Below are positions 27,974 through 38,941 of a DNA stretch of 64,000 nucleotides, in pieces. Source of the DNA: Abditibacterium sp. (GTDB lineage: Bacteria; Armatimonadota; Abditibacteriia; Abditibacteriales; Abditibacteriaceae); assembly GCA_030448265.1 (NCBI GenBank), contig JAUJNG010000003.1, positions 124,001 to 188,000 on the forward strand, in the 5' to 3' direction. Every line of letters starts with the position of its first letter. Position 1 is the first letter of the stretch. The notes beneath the pieces are model-generated. The model did not search any database and was not told the origin of the DNA. It was given only the letters and a program-made list of their open reading frames with translations. A program made the position numbers and the translations under genes.

Positions 27974-30900
27974 ATGCCTGTGTTTCGCCACCTTTTTTTG
28001 CCCCTGATTTTCATAGCGGCCACGCTTTCGAGCGTTCCCGTCGCGGCGGCGCCGTTGAAGTTCGATTTTGAAGCGGAATCGCTCGAAAAGCGCTGGAGTT
28101 GGCGCGGCGATATCGCTTTGAGCGGCGACGGCGAAATCCGCGTCGCGCTGGGCTGGAAAGACGCGCGCAACGCGACATTTTTTAGTTCTCAAACGCGAAA
28201 AGAACGCGCTTTCCGGGCGCTTTGACGCAACTTTCCAACGGCACAATCGCCACTCTCGCTTCGTTTCCCATCGGCGCCAAAGGCGAAATTGGAGTGCAAA
28301 AACTGGGGCCGCGCTGCCGCGTTTTATGGAATGGGGCCGTTGTCGCTGAAGTGACGGCGCCACTGGCGGGCGATCAATTTGGCATCGCGCGGCGTGGCAA
28401 TATCACAATCGGATCGGACGCGCCCCAACCGACCGAATCCGTCGTTTTCCGCGACGATTTCATGCGTGCCCAGGCGCCAGGCGAGAGCGAAAGTGCGGGC
28501 GAATGGCAGGTCGCGGGCATTTGGAAGACATCGGGGACGCTCGGCCCGCAGTCCGACGCGGCGCTCAGTCCCAATCCTTTCGTCTTTCGCGCTCAGGGCG
28601 CGGGCCAAAACGTGGCACGCGCGGGGAAATGGTGGTGGAGCGATTACAGCGTGTCGGCGGCGGTGCGCGCGGTGGGAAACGAAGAAAAAGCGCCGCTCGT
28701 GGCGACCATCGAGGCATTCGCAGCGCCCGACGGCTCCGGTTTGCGCGCCGAAATCGACTTCGCGCGCGGCGTGGCGCGCCTCAAAGACGGCAGTAAGATT
28801 CTGGCTCAAAGCGCGCCATTCGAGGCCGAAACGGGGCAGTGGCATCGCGTGCGGCTCGATCCTGGGCCTGGAACTGCGAAGTTGTTCGTCAATGGGATTC
28901 TGCGCGTCTCGGCGCCCTCGAAACGGGCGCAGGGCGGCGTGACGCCGCGCGCGGCTGCGGGCGGCGATGGTTTCGTCGATTTCGATGATGTGCGCGTCGG
29001 CGCGCCGCAAGCGGGCGCGCTGTGGGGCGAGGGCGCGGTGCCAGAACGCTTCCAGAAAGACCGTTTAATGCGAAATTGGGCGGGCGAAGCGAGCGCGTGG
29101 CGGCGCGGCGAAGATGGAATTTGGTGGCACAGTGGCGATTTTTTCGGCGACGCGAATTTGCAAATGCCCCTGCCGCCGCTCGAAAATGGCGCGAGTTGGG
29201 AGTTTTTCTTCGCCGCCGATCCAAAAATCCCCAATCGAGCGTGCGCTATGTCCTCGCGCGCCCCGACGCCAAAAACGAGGTCGTGGCGCGTCTGCACAAC
29301 GGCGCGTCGGCGGGCAAACGCGCCGCGCTGTCGGGCGCCGAGATGCCGCTTCGCCTCGCTTTCAAGCGCAAAAACGCGAGTTCCTTCGTGCTGCGGGCCA
29401 GTCTCGGCGGCCAGGATATCGGAGTCGAAACCATCGCCGCGCCGCCACAATCAGTGCGCGGCACCAAAATCGGGGTTCGACCGCTCCGCAACAGCTCGCC
29501 GCTCCCGCCGCCGCAATTGCAGCCCGTAACGCTTTCCTCGCCGACAATTGAACGCGAAAATCGCGTTGTTCTGGGTGTCAATCTGACGCCGGTTTCGCCC
29601 GAAATCGCGCGCCGCATCGGGCTCAGCGATGCGGCGGGCGCGGTTGTGGATCATGTCGAAGACGCCTCGCCCGCGTTGCGCGCCGGTGTGCGCGCCGGCG
29701 ATGTGATTCGCGGGGTCGATGGCGCGCGCGTGGGCGATGTCGAAGCCCTGCGCGTTGCCGTTGGCACCGTCAAAGCGGGCGCTTCGGTTGCGCTGGAAAT
29801 TCTGCGGCCCCAAAACGACGCGGCAGGCCTCGACTGGGCCAGATGTCTGGCTTCGGCGCCGAACCTGATGGATTATTCGTTCACTTCGGCGCCCGTCGAT
29901 TGGCGCGCGGCGCGCGGGACGTGGGAAGTCGCGGAGCGGTGGACGTGCAGCCCGCAGTGGAGCTTTTTCGCGGGCCAAAACGACGTTTCGCCGCTTTTGT
30001 GGAGCCGTTTCGCCACGCGCGGCGACTGGACGTTTTGAAGCCTATCTCGCCACGCCGATGGATTTGACGCGCGCCGAGCGCTCACCCGCCGATTTGAACC
30101 TTTCTGTGGGCGGCGATGGCGTCGATTTGGCGTCGGGTTACTCCTTTATTTTCGCGGGCCGAGGTCAAAGGGTGAACCAGATTCGGCGCGGCGATGCGAC
30201 CGTGTGGGAAGAACCGTTTACCGTTCCGCCAGGTGTGGGCGAAATGCATCAGGATTGGTTTTATGTGCGCCTGGAACGCCGCCAGACCTCGGCGGGCGCC
30301 CGTTTTCGCTGGAGCGTCAACGGGCGCGAAGTGGCCGATTATCTCGACCCCAATCCGCTCGCCGATGGCGGACACCTCGGTTTCTGGACGCAAAACGGCG
30401 CGCTTTTCCATCGCGCGTGCGTTTGTGGCATTCGGGACTGCGCGCGCCGCAAGAGCAGGCGCCGATGAGGGCGCGAAATTCGGCGCCTGAACTGCCCAAT
30501 GCTCTGGGGAAATGGAGCGCGCGCGCGGCGAAGGGCAGGGCGCGTCGGCGCGCTTGATTTCAAGTTCAACTTCGGGCCAAAAACGGCGCTGCAAATCACC
30601 AATCCGCGCAGTGGCGGCGACTGGACGACGTTCGTGACGCGAACGCCTTTCGACCTCGCCGCGCATCCGATTTTGCAGTGGGATTACCGCGTGCCACAGG
30701 GTGTCAAAATCAATCTTTACGCGCTCATCGACGACGTGTGGCGTGAAATCGTTTTTAACGGCGGCGCGTCGGACGGCGCGGCGTCATTGGGCACCGTGGG
30801 CGGCGTCCAAAGCGATGGGAAGTGGCGTCGCGCGCGCTTCGATCTGGCGGGCGCGATGCGGGAAAATGGGTTGGACTTGAAAGAAGTGCAGGCGCTGGCG

Positions 30901-30999
30901 TTCGCGGCGCCCGACCGCGATTATCTGCGTTCGGGATTGGGCGGCAACCGGCGCGGCGCGACTTACTGGCTGCGCGATTTTAACGCGGGAACGTTTTGA
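27974..30999 (+). CDS. Secreted multidomain beta-sandwich protein with embedded PDZ domain (at least four frameshifts)
   Basis: The start is the ATG at 27974 after AAAGG, giving a signal peptide (LFLPLIFIAATLSSVPVAAA). The reading then moves between frames near 28200, 29235, 30036, 30420 and 30540. The joined protein, about 1000 residues, shows repeated concanavalin/LamG-like segments (LKFDFEAESLEKRWSWRG; VVFRDDFMRAQAPG; GQWHRVRLDPGPGTAKLFVN; DWFYVRLERRQTSAGARF). At 29560-29810 there is a canonical PDZ domain (AAGAVVDHVEDASPALRAGV, RAGDVIRGVDGARVGDVEAL). No protease domain is visible. The density of indels leaves pseudogene status possible, but codon use and similarity stay intact on both sides of each break. 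Confidence 0.65.
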
Positions 31000-31183
31000 T
31001 TGAGAACCTATTGGAAATCCTCGCTGACCGAAACGCTGTGTGCAACTGACCGAATCATGTGTGTCGGGGATGGTGCCTTGTTATATTGTGATTGACGCCT
31101 TGTAGTGCTGTTCTGATTGTGTGAATGTTACCAATCTCGCCATTCACTGGCTGGGCCTTCTCCATCACCATATTTGCTTGGGT

Positions 31184-31508
31184 CTACTCCGCCATGCCTG
31201 CTTTGACTGTGATAATATTGAAAATCTCACACAGTTGCTCTCGTTCAGCCGGTCTCAATAAGCGAACCGTCGGTTTCATCATTGAGGCATTGAGTGCTTC
31301 GACGGCAATTTGGAACTTCTGAAGTTTGTCTTCCTCACGAGCATCTTCGCCTAATTCAACGAGGTTGGAAAGCAGAGTATCGAAGATATGCTTTGTTGCC
31401 TCGCAATTTTCTTCGGTGTATTGCTCTAAATCTTCGGCGTAAGTTTTCCATTCATCAAATGGATATTTTTCTTTAGCCTGGTCTCAACAAGTTAGTTTCG
31501 TAAGTCAT
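31184..31508 (-). pseudogene. Small hypothetical gene with multiple frameshifts
   Basis: On the minus strand a peptide of about 105 residues can be assembled: ATG 31508 (MTYETNLLRP), then KYPFDEWKTYAEDLEQYTEE, FDTLLSNLVELGEDAREEDK, and in a shifted frame NDETDGSLIETG followed by EREQLCEIFNIITVKAGMAE. The continuity of meaning across frames shows it is or was coding. Composition is more AT-rich than the neighbours, which hints at foreign origin. The family was not identified. The rest of 31000-31680 shows no other gene. Confidence 0.5.
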
Positions 31509-31639
31509 GAAAATAATTCCACGAGTTTTCGTGAATCCAAAAGATATAGAGCATCACGGCTCCCCTCAGAATGACGTGTGTGCAGGTGACATGAAGCCTC
31601 TATTGCATGAATTGCTATAGAACCCGAAAGGGCTATATC

Positions 31640-31673
31640 AAAAAAGGCGACCATTATAAAACGGTCGCCTTTA
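31640..31673 (-). terminator. Rho-independent terminator of the SLH-protein gene
   Basis: On the minus strand GGCGACCGTTTT pairs with a complementary arm ending GGTCGCC and is followed by T6. It lies 14 bp past the stop codon at 31687. Confidence 0.9.
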
Positions 31674-31686
31674 GTTTTGACAATAT

Positions 31687-33511
31687 TTATCGGTCGCGGG
31701 AATCGATGACAGCGACCGTGGTGGGCACGGCGGTGTTGGTGTCGATGGAAAAGGCGAAACGGCCTTCGTTATCGGCCACAACCGAGCGCGAGTTGATGGT
31801 TACCGTCGTGCCAGGCACCATCGTGCCCGAAACCGTGATGCGGCGCGTGGTTTCGCGGTCGATGAGGCGCTGCACGATGAGGGCGGCTTCGTCGCGGCGC
31901 AGGTCTTTATCGGGCTGAAAATAGTTGTCTCTGGTGCCTTGAATCATCGGTGTGCCCTTTGAGGTTTTGGCCACCGTTGTCGCGACATTGACGTATTTTT
32001 GCCCCCACTTGGGAATATTCTCGGAGTCGATGAAGCCCACTTTTTTATCGGCCCACTCCTTGGCCAGATCTTCCAGCCCCAGAGCGCGAACCACGATGGC
32101 AGTCGCTTCAATGCGCGAAATGGGTTCTTTGGGGCGGAAAGTTTTGTCGGGAAAGCCCTCCAAAAGCCCCTGCCTTTCGCCCACGGCCAGAAAGCGGGCA
32201 TACCAGTCCGAAGGCTTGACATCGATGAACGAAGGCATACCGGTCGCGTTGAGCGGAGTCTGCGACACGATGTTCAGAGTGCCTCTGAGCGTGGTGACCT
32301 GACCGTCGCGCACGTCTTTGGCAGTGCAGACGTAGGTGTAACGGCCTGGAGGGACGTAGGTGCTTCCACTGCGCCCGTTCCACACCTCGGTGTGTTCGCC
32401 AGGATCCTGAGTCGTGTTTGGCACCAGGTTGGCGATGGTGCGGCCCCCGCGTCTCGGATGCTCAAATTGACCAGCGAGCGCTTTGCCAAAACGTATTTGA
32501 TTTGCGTGATGTCGCGCAAATCGCGCAGATTGAGACCGTTGAGCGTCATCACCGCGTATTCGGCGCGCTGGGTCGGCGAGGCCGGATAATAAAGGCCCTT
32601 GGAGCGGCCCTGAGCCACGCCGAGCACTGCCAGACGGTCAACGGCCATCTGGTTGTCGATTCCCTTCACGTCCAGCAATAGCGCACCGTTTTTGGCGGCC
32701 AAAATGCGGTCGGGAAAGGCGAAGACGGTCAAAAGAGGCGTGGTGAAATTCGAATATTCCCTTTCATTGGAAGCAATGGCAAGGCCCGAAGCATCTTGAA
32801 TGGTAGCCATGCCTTTAAACGTCGTGGGACGCCGTTCGATGGGTTCAACCCGAAGCGTCAGTTTTTGATCGACCTTTCCCGAAGGCACCAGGCCGAGGTT
32901 CCACACCACTTCGCGCAGCGCGGCGTCGTAGCGCGCGCCAGGCGAGGCGGAACCGGACACAAATGAAACCTGTTCGTCAAGAGGAAAACGAACCACGGCG
33001 TTTTCCACCGGAGTCTGGCTGGGGTTGCCGTAGGTGATGGTGTAGATGGCCTGTGAAGAGTTGCCTGGCGCGGGCGCCACATCCAGCGAAAGCGTTAGAG
33101 GCGAGCGCGACGGCGTGATGGCCGCGCTTTCGGGAAGCGGCGCGGGTTGGGCGAAACCGGTATGAGCGCCGTGCCAGGGATGTTGGCTGACGCCTCGGTG
33201 ACCTGAATGGTGAGAACTTTGGGCGTGCCGCTGTTTTGATAAATTTCAACCGTTGTCGAGCCAGGGCTGGAGCCTTCCAGAAGGGCGTTGCCGCTCTTGA
33301 AAAAAGCGCGCGCCACGTCGTCTTCAGTGATGATGCGCGTAACGTTGGCGTAGGGCAAAACGATCTGCTCGCCGACCGTCATGGTCACGGTATCGCCCGC
33401 CGTCATAATAACGCGCGGCACTTTACGGTTTTGGGCGTTAGCCGCCGGAACCACGCTCGCCATGCTCAGGGCGCCTACAACGCCCAAAGGCCACAAATTT
33501 TTTGTCTTCAT
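31687..33511 (-). CDS. SLH-domain surface protein with pilus-assembly-type N-terminal domain (two frameshifts)
   Basis: The start is ATG 33511 (the preceding TTG is in frame). A signal peptide (GVVGALSMASVVPAANAQ) is followed by a domain like the N-terminal region of RcpC/CpaC-type pilus proteins (VTMTVGEQIVLPYANVTRII, STTVEIYQNSGTPKVLTIQV). After a frameshift near 33150 comes a DUF11-like Ig repeat (SQAIYTITYGNPSQTPVENA). A second SLH-like region reads YPASPTQRAEYAVMTLNGLN. After another shift near 32445 a clear SLH motif follows (FIDVKPSDWYARFLAVGERQ, PKEPISRIEATAIVVRALGL), then a C-terminal Ig-like strand set. SLH domains bind secondary cell-wall polymer or peptidoglycan. The shifts sit in C-rich runs and look like sequence errors. 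Confidence 0.8.
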
Positions 33512-33612
33512 CAATAATTGCCTCGAAACTGGGAAGGAAAATCGAAGGCCGCAAACAACTTCTCTTTGAGGTATTGCAGCCTAAAACTGCCTTGATTATG
33601 GCATCTTTTGGC

Positions 33613-33882
33613 CTAAAGGGAAAGGCAAATTGCAAAAAACACCGCGCATTTCCATACGCGGTGTTTTTTAGACCCCAAATCGGGTTTTTTAGTCGGAGTC
33701 GCCCCCTCGCGGGGGCCAGGCGCCGGCGTGGGACGCGGCGGAGCGTCGCCTTTTTTGGGCTTGCCTTTGCCTGCGACTTCCAGTTTCGTGGTGCGGGAAT
33801 TTTCAGCCCATGACGGCAGCGAAAAAATCGCCAGCAAGCCCAAAACCAACAACAGGTGGGCATAAGGGAGAGAGAACTTCAT
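33613..33882 (-). CDS. Small secreted proline/lysine-rich protein
   Basis: ATG 33882 opens a signal peptide (LLLVLGLLAIFSLPSWA) and a short mature chain, KLEVAGKGKPKKG and then PPRPTPAPGPREG. The frame then runs through the terminator hairpin at 33634-33669 to a stop at 33613. That is unusual, so an indel before the hairpin is likely and the true protein may end near 33690. No family was recognised. Confidence 0.5.
   Translation of the reverse strand: MKFSLPYAHLLLVLGLLAIFSLPSWAENSRTTKLEVAGKGKPKKGDAPPRPTPAPGPREGATPTKKPDLGSKKHRVWKCAVFFAICLSL
33634..33669. terminator. Bidirectional-looking terminator hairpin
   Basis: A6 CACCGCG, an 11-base loop region, then CGCGGTG T6. It overlaps the apparent 3' end of the small secreted protein gene. 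Confidence 0.85.
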
Positions 33883-34020
33883 AATTTTCACGTCCTGAAA
33901 TGGTCGTCTGGCATTGACCAATCCCAGCACGACGCCAATTCGACGGCGCCAGAATGGGCGGGTTCAAAGAAATTTTCTTCGCGCAAAAGAAATTTTATCC
34001 CAATGTGTCGCGCCAGGAGT

Positions 34021-36235
34021 TTACTGGTTCATCAAACGCCCAATCGCGCCGCGATAAGCGTTGCTCAGGGTGTCGAGGTCGAAATCGAAGAGGTGAGTGA
34101 GCGCTTCGATACGATTGTCGGCGAAGTTCAACTTCGCGCCGCCCACCGTGCCCAGAAAGGAAAGCGGCACGCCCGCGACGTGCGCCATCTCCTGCAATTT
34201 CGTCAAATTTTCGCGCGGGCAGCTTAAAACCACGCGCGACTGCGTTTCGCCGAACAAAAGCGCATCCAAACGGGTGTTGGAGGTTTCCTCAATTCCATCG
34301 GGCAGCTCAATGGAAGCCCCAATGCCGCCCGCAATGCAGCACTCCGCGACCGCGACTGCCAGACCGCCATCGGACACGTCGTGCGCCGATTTCACCAGAC
34401 CGCGCCGAATCGCCGCGAGCGTGAGGCGCTGCACATTAAGTTCCTTCCCCAAATCGAGATGCGGAGGTTTTCCTTCTTCCAGACCGTGCATCGTCCAGAG
34501 ATATTCGAGCCGCCCAGTTCGTCGAGGCTGCTTCCGGCCAGCAAAATGAGGTCGCCGGCATCGCGGAAACGCATTTCCATCGCCTGCTCGACGTTTTGCA
34601 GCACGCCCACCATGCCGATGAGCGGCGAAGGATGAATTACCGATTCGGGCGTCTCGTTGTAAAGCGAAACGTTGCCCGATACGACGGGCAGGCGAAAATG
34701 GGTGCAGGCCTCGGTGATGCCTTCGATGGAGCGCTTGAACTGCCAGAAACGGTCGGGTTTTCGGGATTGCCAAAGCACAGGCAATCGGTGACGCCCGCCG
34801 GCTCCGCGCCCACGCAAACCAGGTTGCGCGCGCACTCGGCGATGGCGATTTGAGCGCCCATAAACGGGTCGAGATACACATAGCGCGAGTTGCAGTCGGC
34901 CTTGACCGCCAGACCTTTGCCGCTTTGGGAATCGCGCAGGCGCAAAACCGCCGCGTCGCCCGCGCGCCAGGGCGCACCACGGTGTTGATTTGCACCAGAT
35001 GGTCGTATTGCTCGTAAACCCATTCTTTGGAAGCGATATTGGGAGCCTGAAGCAACGCAGCAAAACTTCGCCGTAATTTTGCGGCTGGGGGATGGAATTG
35101 AAATCAAACCCTTGTTTTTGCGCGAAATACGCCGGTTCTTCGCTTGGCAAATGATAAAGCGGCGATTCGACCAAACTCTGCGCGCTGATTTGCGCCACGA
35201 CCTCGCCCAGACGCCGAACGGTAATCATGCCATCGTCGGTCACGGTGCCAATCGGAACCGCGTGCGTGTTCCATCTTTCGAAAATAGCGATGATTTCGGC
35301 TTCGCGCCCCTGCGCGACCACGCCGAGCATACGCTCCTGCGACTCGCTCATCATGATCTCGAAGGCTTCCATGTCGGCTTCGCGCAACGGCACTTTGTCT
35401 AAATTGATGTCCATGCCGACGCTTTCGCCGCCCGCCGCCGCCTGTTCGCAGGTCGTGCAGGTCAGGCCCGCCGCGCCCATGTCTTCATCGAGACGATCGC
35501 GCCGCTCTGGAGCGCTTCGAGCGTCGCTTCGAGCAGACATTTCTGCGAAAACGGGTCGCCAACCTGAACGGTGGGACGCTGCGCCGAATCGGTGATTTCG
35601 TGCGAGGCAAAACGGAACAGCCGCCGATGCCGTCGCGCCCCGTCGCGTTGCCGGAAATACATCACCGTATTGCCCACGCCCGCCGCCGCCGAAGATGCAA
35701 TCACGTCGGCTCGCACCACGCCCACGCTCATCGCGCCCACCAGACAATTGCCTCTGTAGCTCGGATGGAACCCGACTTCGCCCGCGACGTGGGAATGCCC
35801 ATTGCATTTCCATAAAAACGATGCCATCAGCCACGCCCTGAAACAGATAACGCGCTTTGGCGCCGTGCTGCGGGTCTCGAGAAGGCCGAAGCGCAGCGAG
35901 TTCAAATTGGCGATGGGCCGCGCGCCGACGGTGAAAATATCGCGGATGATGCCGCCGATGCCGGTCGCGGCGCCCTGGCGCGGCTCGACCTGACTGGGAT
36001 GGTTGTGCGACTCCATTTTTGAAGACGACAAACAATCCTGGCTCGACTTCGATGCCGCCGGTATCGGCGCCTGGACGCTGGCGTAATGGCCGTCTTTGGG
36101 CAGCATTTTGAGCAGGCGCGCGAGCGCGGATAACCGCAGTGTTCGCTCCACTCGACCGAAACCATCGCCAGTTCGGTCGGCAAGGGGCGTGCGGCCCAGA
36201 ATTTCGAGCAGTTTGTTGTATTCGGCCTCAGTCAT
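34021..36235 (-). CDS. purL: Phosphoribosylformylglycinamidine synthase subunit PurL (many frameshifts)
   Basis: PurL converts FGAR plus ammonia (from PurQ) to FGAM in purine synthesis. Across three frames the family landmarks appear in order: [128 protein letters not shown] and [12 protein letters not shown]. The reconstructed length (about 738 residues) is normal for the short PurL. I count roughly ten small indels between 36180 and 34450. The start overlaps the stop of the Uma2 gene. Because purL is a core gene with complete landmarks, the breaks are most likely sequence errors. Confidence 0.85.
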
Positions 36236-36879
36236 ACCGAGGCAAGGGCTCTTTCGAGCATGAGAAATGGGATTGCGATCCACAACTGAGCCAGTTCGAG
36301 GCGCAGTCCTGGCAGTTCGGCGGGCTGCCAGATGTCGCTATCTTTCAAGATTTCGGGAGCCGTATTTGTCGTTTTCGAGGCGATAAACCTCGAAAGTTTT
36401 CTTTTGGCGTCTATTAAGATGTAAATTTCGACTTCGGCGCGGGCGTAGCCACGCATTTTCTTATTACGGTCGTCTTTTTCTGTTGAGGAGAAGCAACTTC
36501 GGCCACTAAATAGGCACCCTGGGCATAAACATCTTCCGCGCGAGGCGCAGTTTCGGGCATGAATCCCATCACATCAGGCACGAAACCATTGGCTTCGTCT
36601 GCCCGTAAACCGGTGCCTTCCGTTTGGAATGTCCAACCAGAAATATCGCCCCACAGCGCTAATTGAAGAGCCAAGCGAAAAGCGGCGCGTGAGTGCATTT
36701 GTCGGGTTGGCATTTTCTGCTTCAAAACTCCGTCAATCAATTCGTAATGCGGCTTGGTTTCGGGCAATTTGGCCCAATCTTCGACACGAATGAGCCCATC
36801 GAGGAAACGAATTGCGTCTGCTTGGGCTTTTTCCCCCGCGTGACTTGGATTTAGGCCGGAGAGTGGGGATTGTCGCCAT
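36232..36879 (-). CDS. Uma2-family (DUF820) putative PD-(D/E)XK nuclease (two frameshifts)
   Basis: ATG 36879 with GAGAGGTG upstream, then a shift near 36845 in a G5A5 run and another near 36450. The joined protein reads [74 protein letters not shown]: the Uma2 layout of YELIDG, P-D-V, E-V-xSP and a D-x-K-like core. The ~215-residue length is usual. Uma2 proteins are PD-(D/E)XK-like with unproven function, abundant in cyanobacteria and similar lineages. Here the gene sits inside the purine operon, and its TGA overlaps the purL ATG. Confidence 0.75.
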
Positions 36880-36885
36880 AATTTT

Positions 36886-37290
36886 TCACCTCTCGCTCAG
36901 AGTTTGCACCATTTGCCACTGCGCTTCGCTCACGGGCACAACCGACAAACGCGAGTTCTTCACCAAATCCCAATCCGCCAGTTCGGGCGTCGCTTTGATT
37001 TGCGCCAGAGTCACCGGTTTTGGGAGTTTCTCCCGCGCTTTGACATCGCACACCGCGAGTTTTCATCGTTCAGTTCGGGATTGACGTAAAACCCGCGCAC
37101 AATTTCAGCGACGCCGACGATTTGTTTTTCGTCGCCGGTGTGATAAATCAGCGCGAAGTCGCCCTTTTCCATTTGACGCAGATTCTTGAGCGCCAGATTG
37201 TGGTTACACCGTCCCACATCGTTTCTCCATCGCGCTCCAAATCGGCGTAGGATAGGTAGAAGGTTCGGTTTTAAGCAGCCAAATCGCCAT
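36886..37290 (-). CDS. EVE-domain protein (modified-base-binding PUA-like fold; several frameshifts)
   Basis: ATG 37290 gives [14 protein letters not shown], then across shifted frames [102 protein letters not shown]. This is the complete EVE signature order (W-LKTEP, W-DGV-N--A, GD---YHTG, IVG-AE, L-PVTL--IK, SRLSV-PV). EVE domains bind modified bases in DNA or RNA. The gene overlaps the purQ end by 20 bp and is followed seven bases later by the Uma2 gene. Confidence 0.8.
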
Positions 37291-38016
37291 GGGAAAGGCC
37301 CAGAAGCCCTGAATCGGCGGTGCGGGGCGCGTCGGGTCGAGCAGCTCGCGTCATGCCTTCAAAAATGATCAAGCCATCAGTGCCGCCCAGAATCGCTTCC
37401 GATGCGGCTTCGGGATGCGGCATGAGGCCAAAAACATTCCCCGCCTCGTTGCACACGCCCGCGATGGAGCCGGTCGAGCCGTTGGGATTCATTGCCGCCA
37501 CGACGCCGTGCCGTCGGCGTGAGCGTAGCGCAGCACGATCTGGGCGTTGCGCTCCATGTCGGCGAGGGTGTCGGGATCGACGTAATACGAGCCTTCGCCG
37601 TGACGAATCGGCATCCGCAGCACGTCGCCGATGTTGGTGGAGTGCAAAAACATCGTTTTCGTTGTGTTCGACGCGCAGATGAACGTCGCGGCAGACGAAG
37701 TGCAGGCCGTAATTGCGCCGCAAAGCGCTGGTGGAAGCAGCCCCGCTTCGCACAAAATCTGAAAGCCGTTGCAGATGAAACCGGTTTGCCGGTCGAAGCG
37801 AACACGGCGACGGCATCCATCACCGGCGAAAAGCGCGCGATGGCGCCGGTGCGGAATCGCCGTGCGCGAAGCCGCCAGGCAAAACGAGCGCGTCAAACGG
37901 CGACAAATCGATGATTCGTGCCACACCAGCGCGCCCGAATGACCCAGAACATGACTCACGACGTGGAGCGTGTGTTGCCAGTTGGTGCCAGGGAAGACGA
38001 TGATTCCGAAATGCAT
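37271..38016 (-). CDS. purQ: Phosphoribosylformylglycinamidine synthase subunit PurQ (frameshifted)
   Basis: PurQ is the glutaminase that feeds ammonia to PurL. The frame opens at ATG 38016 ([20 protein letters not shown]), a typical PurQ start, shifts near 37900, shows [16 protein letters not shown] with the catalytic cysteine, then [20 protein letters not shown] and, after another shift, [20 protein letters not shown] followed by [11 protein letters not shown] with the active-site histidine and glutamate. Length near 245 residues is normal. A palindrome (38030-38103) separates it from purS. The extra tail beyond GMTRA is longer than usual. Confidence 0.85.
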
Positions 38017-38029
38017 GGGGAGAATATGG

Positions 38030-38103
38030 AATACGGGAGACGGAATACGGGAGATGAAAGTCGCGGTTTGCTCTTCCGTCTCCCGTATTCCGTCTCCCGT
38101 ATT
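38030..38103. repeat. Palindrome with duplicated arms between purS and purQ
   Basis: The left side has two direct copies of AATACGGGAGA(C/T) and the right side carries the two complementary copies, ending one base before the purS stop triplet at 38105-38107. The arms are about 25 bp and the loop about 26 bp. Confidence 0.9.
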
Positions 38104-38104
38104 G

Positions 38105-38842
38105 CTAAGCTGTTGGCCGCGTGAAGACCCAGGGCACGAGGTCGCGCTGCACGCCCATTTTGAGCAAATGCTGGTCGGTGGGGTAGGTGTCGAGGCTGAG
38201 GCCGCTTTCCACGACTTCGTGGCCGACGCACAAAACCCACGCCGCGCGCTGGGCGGCGAGTTGTTTTTCGATCCACGCGCCGTGTTTGCGAAGCGCCAGA
38301 GTTCTAAGCGCCAGTTTCGCTTCGGTGGGCATGCCCTGATAGGAGCGAAAATCGACGGTAAACGGGTCGGCGATGCCGATGCCGCCACTTGTCGTGACCG
38401 CTTCGGGGCCGCCCGAAACCGTCGCGGCGACTCCCGCCCCGCCCGACACGCGCGAAGTCGTGACGGCTTCAGTCACGGTTTCGCCGACTTCGGTGGGGAG
38501 CGGAAAGGGCGTGGGAGTGACGCTTGGCGCCTCCGCATCGCGGATGGGGTCGAAGGCGACGGGAAACGGCTCCGCCGCCGCGACAGACGCCGCCGTGGGC
38601 GCCGCCAGCGACACTTCGTAGTCCTCGATGACGGGATTGGCCAGAAGCTGCTGGCACATTAAATCGAGCTGGCCTTGCAGCGTGGCGGCGTCGGCGCCCT
38701 CGATTTCGAGCGTGATATATTTGCCGATGCGCGCGTTTTGCACGCCGGTGTGCCCCAACTGGTGGAGCGCTTTTTTAATCGTCTCGCCCTGCGCGTCGAA
38801 GAGCGCGGGTTTGAGCGTGACATGGATTTCGGCGAGAGGCAT
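38105..38842 (-). CDS. purS: PurS with a 160-residue C-terminal extension (PurS fusion)
   Basis: Start ATG 38842. Residues 1-80 are PurS, the structural subunit of the PurLQS complex (AEIHVTLKPALFDAQGETIK, MCQQLLANPVIEDYEV). PurS is normally about 80-90 residues. Here a P/A/V/T-rich linker (residues of about 85-160) leads to an 85-residue domain: YQGMPTEAKLALRTLALRKH, IEKQLAAQRAAWVLCVGHEV, YPTDQHLLKMGVQRDLVPWV. That domain resembles DUF5678-like modules (tentative). The gene lies between purD and purQ with palindromes on both sides. Confidence 0.8.
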   Translation of the reverse strand: MPLAEIHVTLKPALFDAQGETIKKALHQLGHTGVQNARIGKYITLEIEGADAATLQGQLDLMCQQLLANPVIEDYEVSLAAPTAASVAAAEPFPVAFDPIRDAEAPSVTPTPFPLPTEVGETVTEAVTTSRVSGGAGVAATVSGGPEAVTTSGGIGIADPFTVDFRSYQGMPTEAKLALRTLALRKHGAWIEKQLAAQRAAWVLCVGHEVVESGLSLDTYPTDQHLLKMGVQRDLVPWVFTRPTA

Positions 38843-38941
38843 GGGAATAAATGGAAAGTGAAACTGCGCGCAAAACGGACGCGGCACGAAGAATTGTAGC
38901 GAAACGCGCGAGGCGGGGCTATTCCCACGCTTAGGCAAAGA

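Noticed and set aside
28222..29529. Separate gene starting at TTG 28222
   Set aside because: The sandwich domain continues from the upstream signal-peptide frame and goes on in other frames downstream, so this is a segment of one broken gene.
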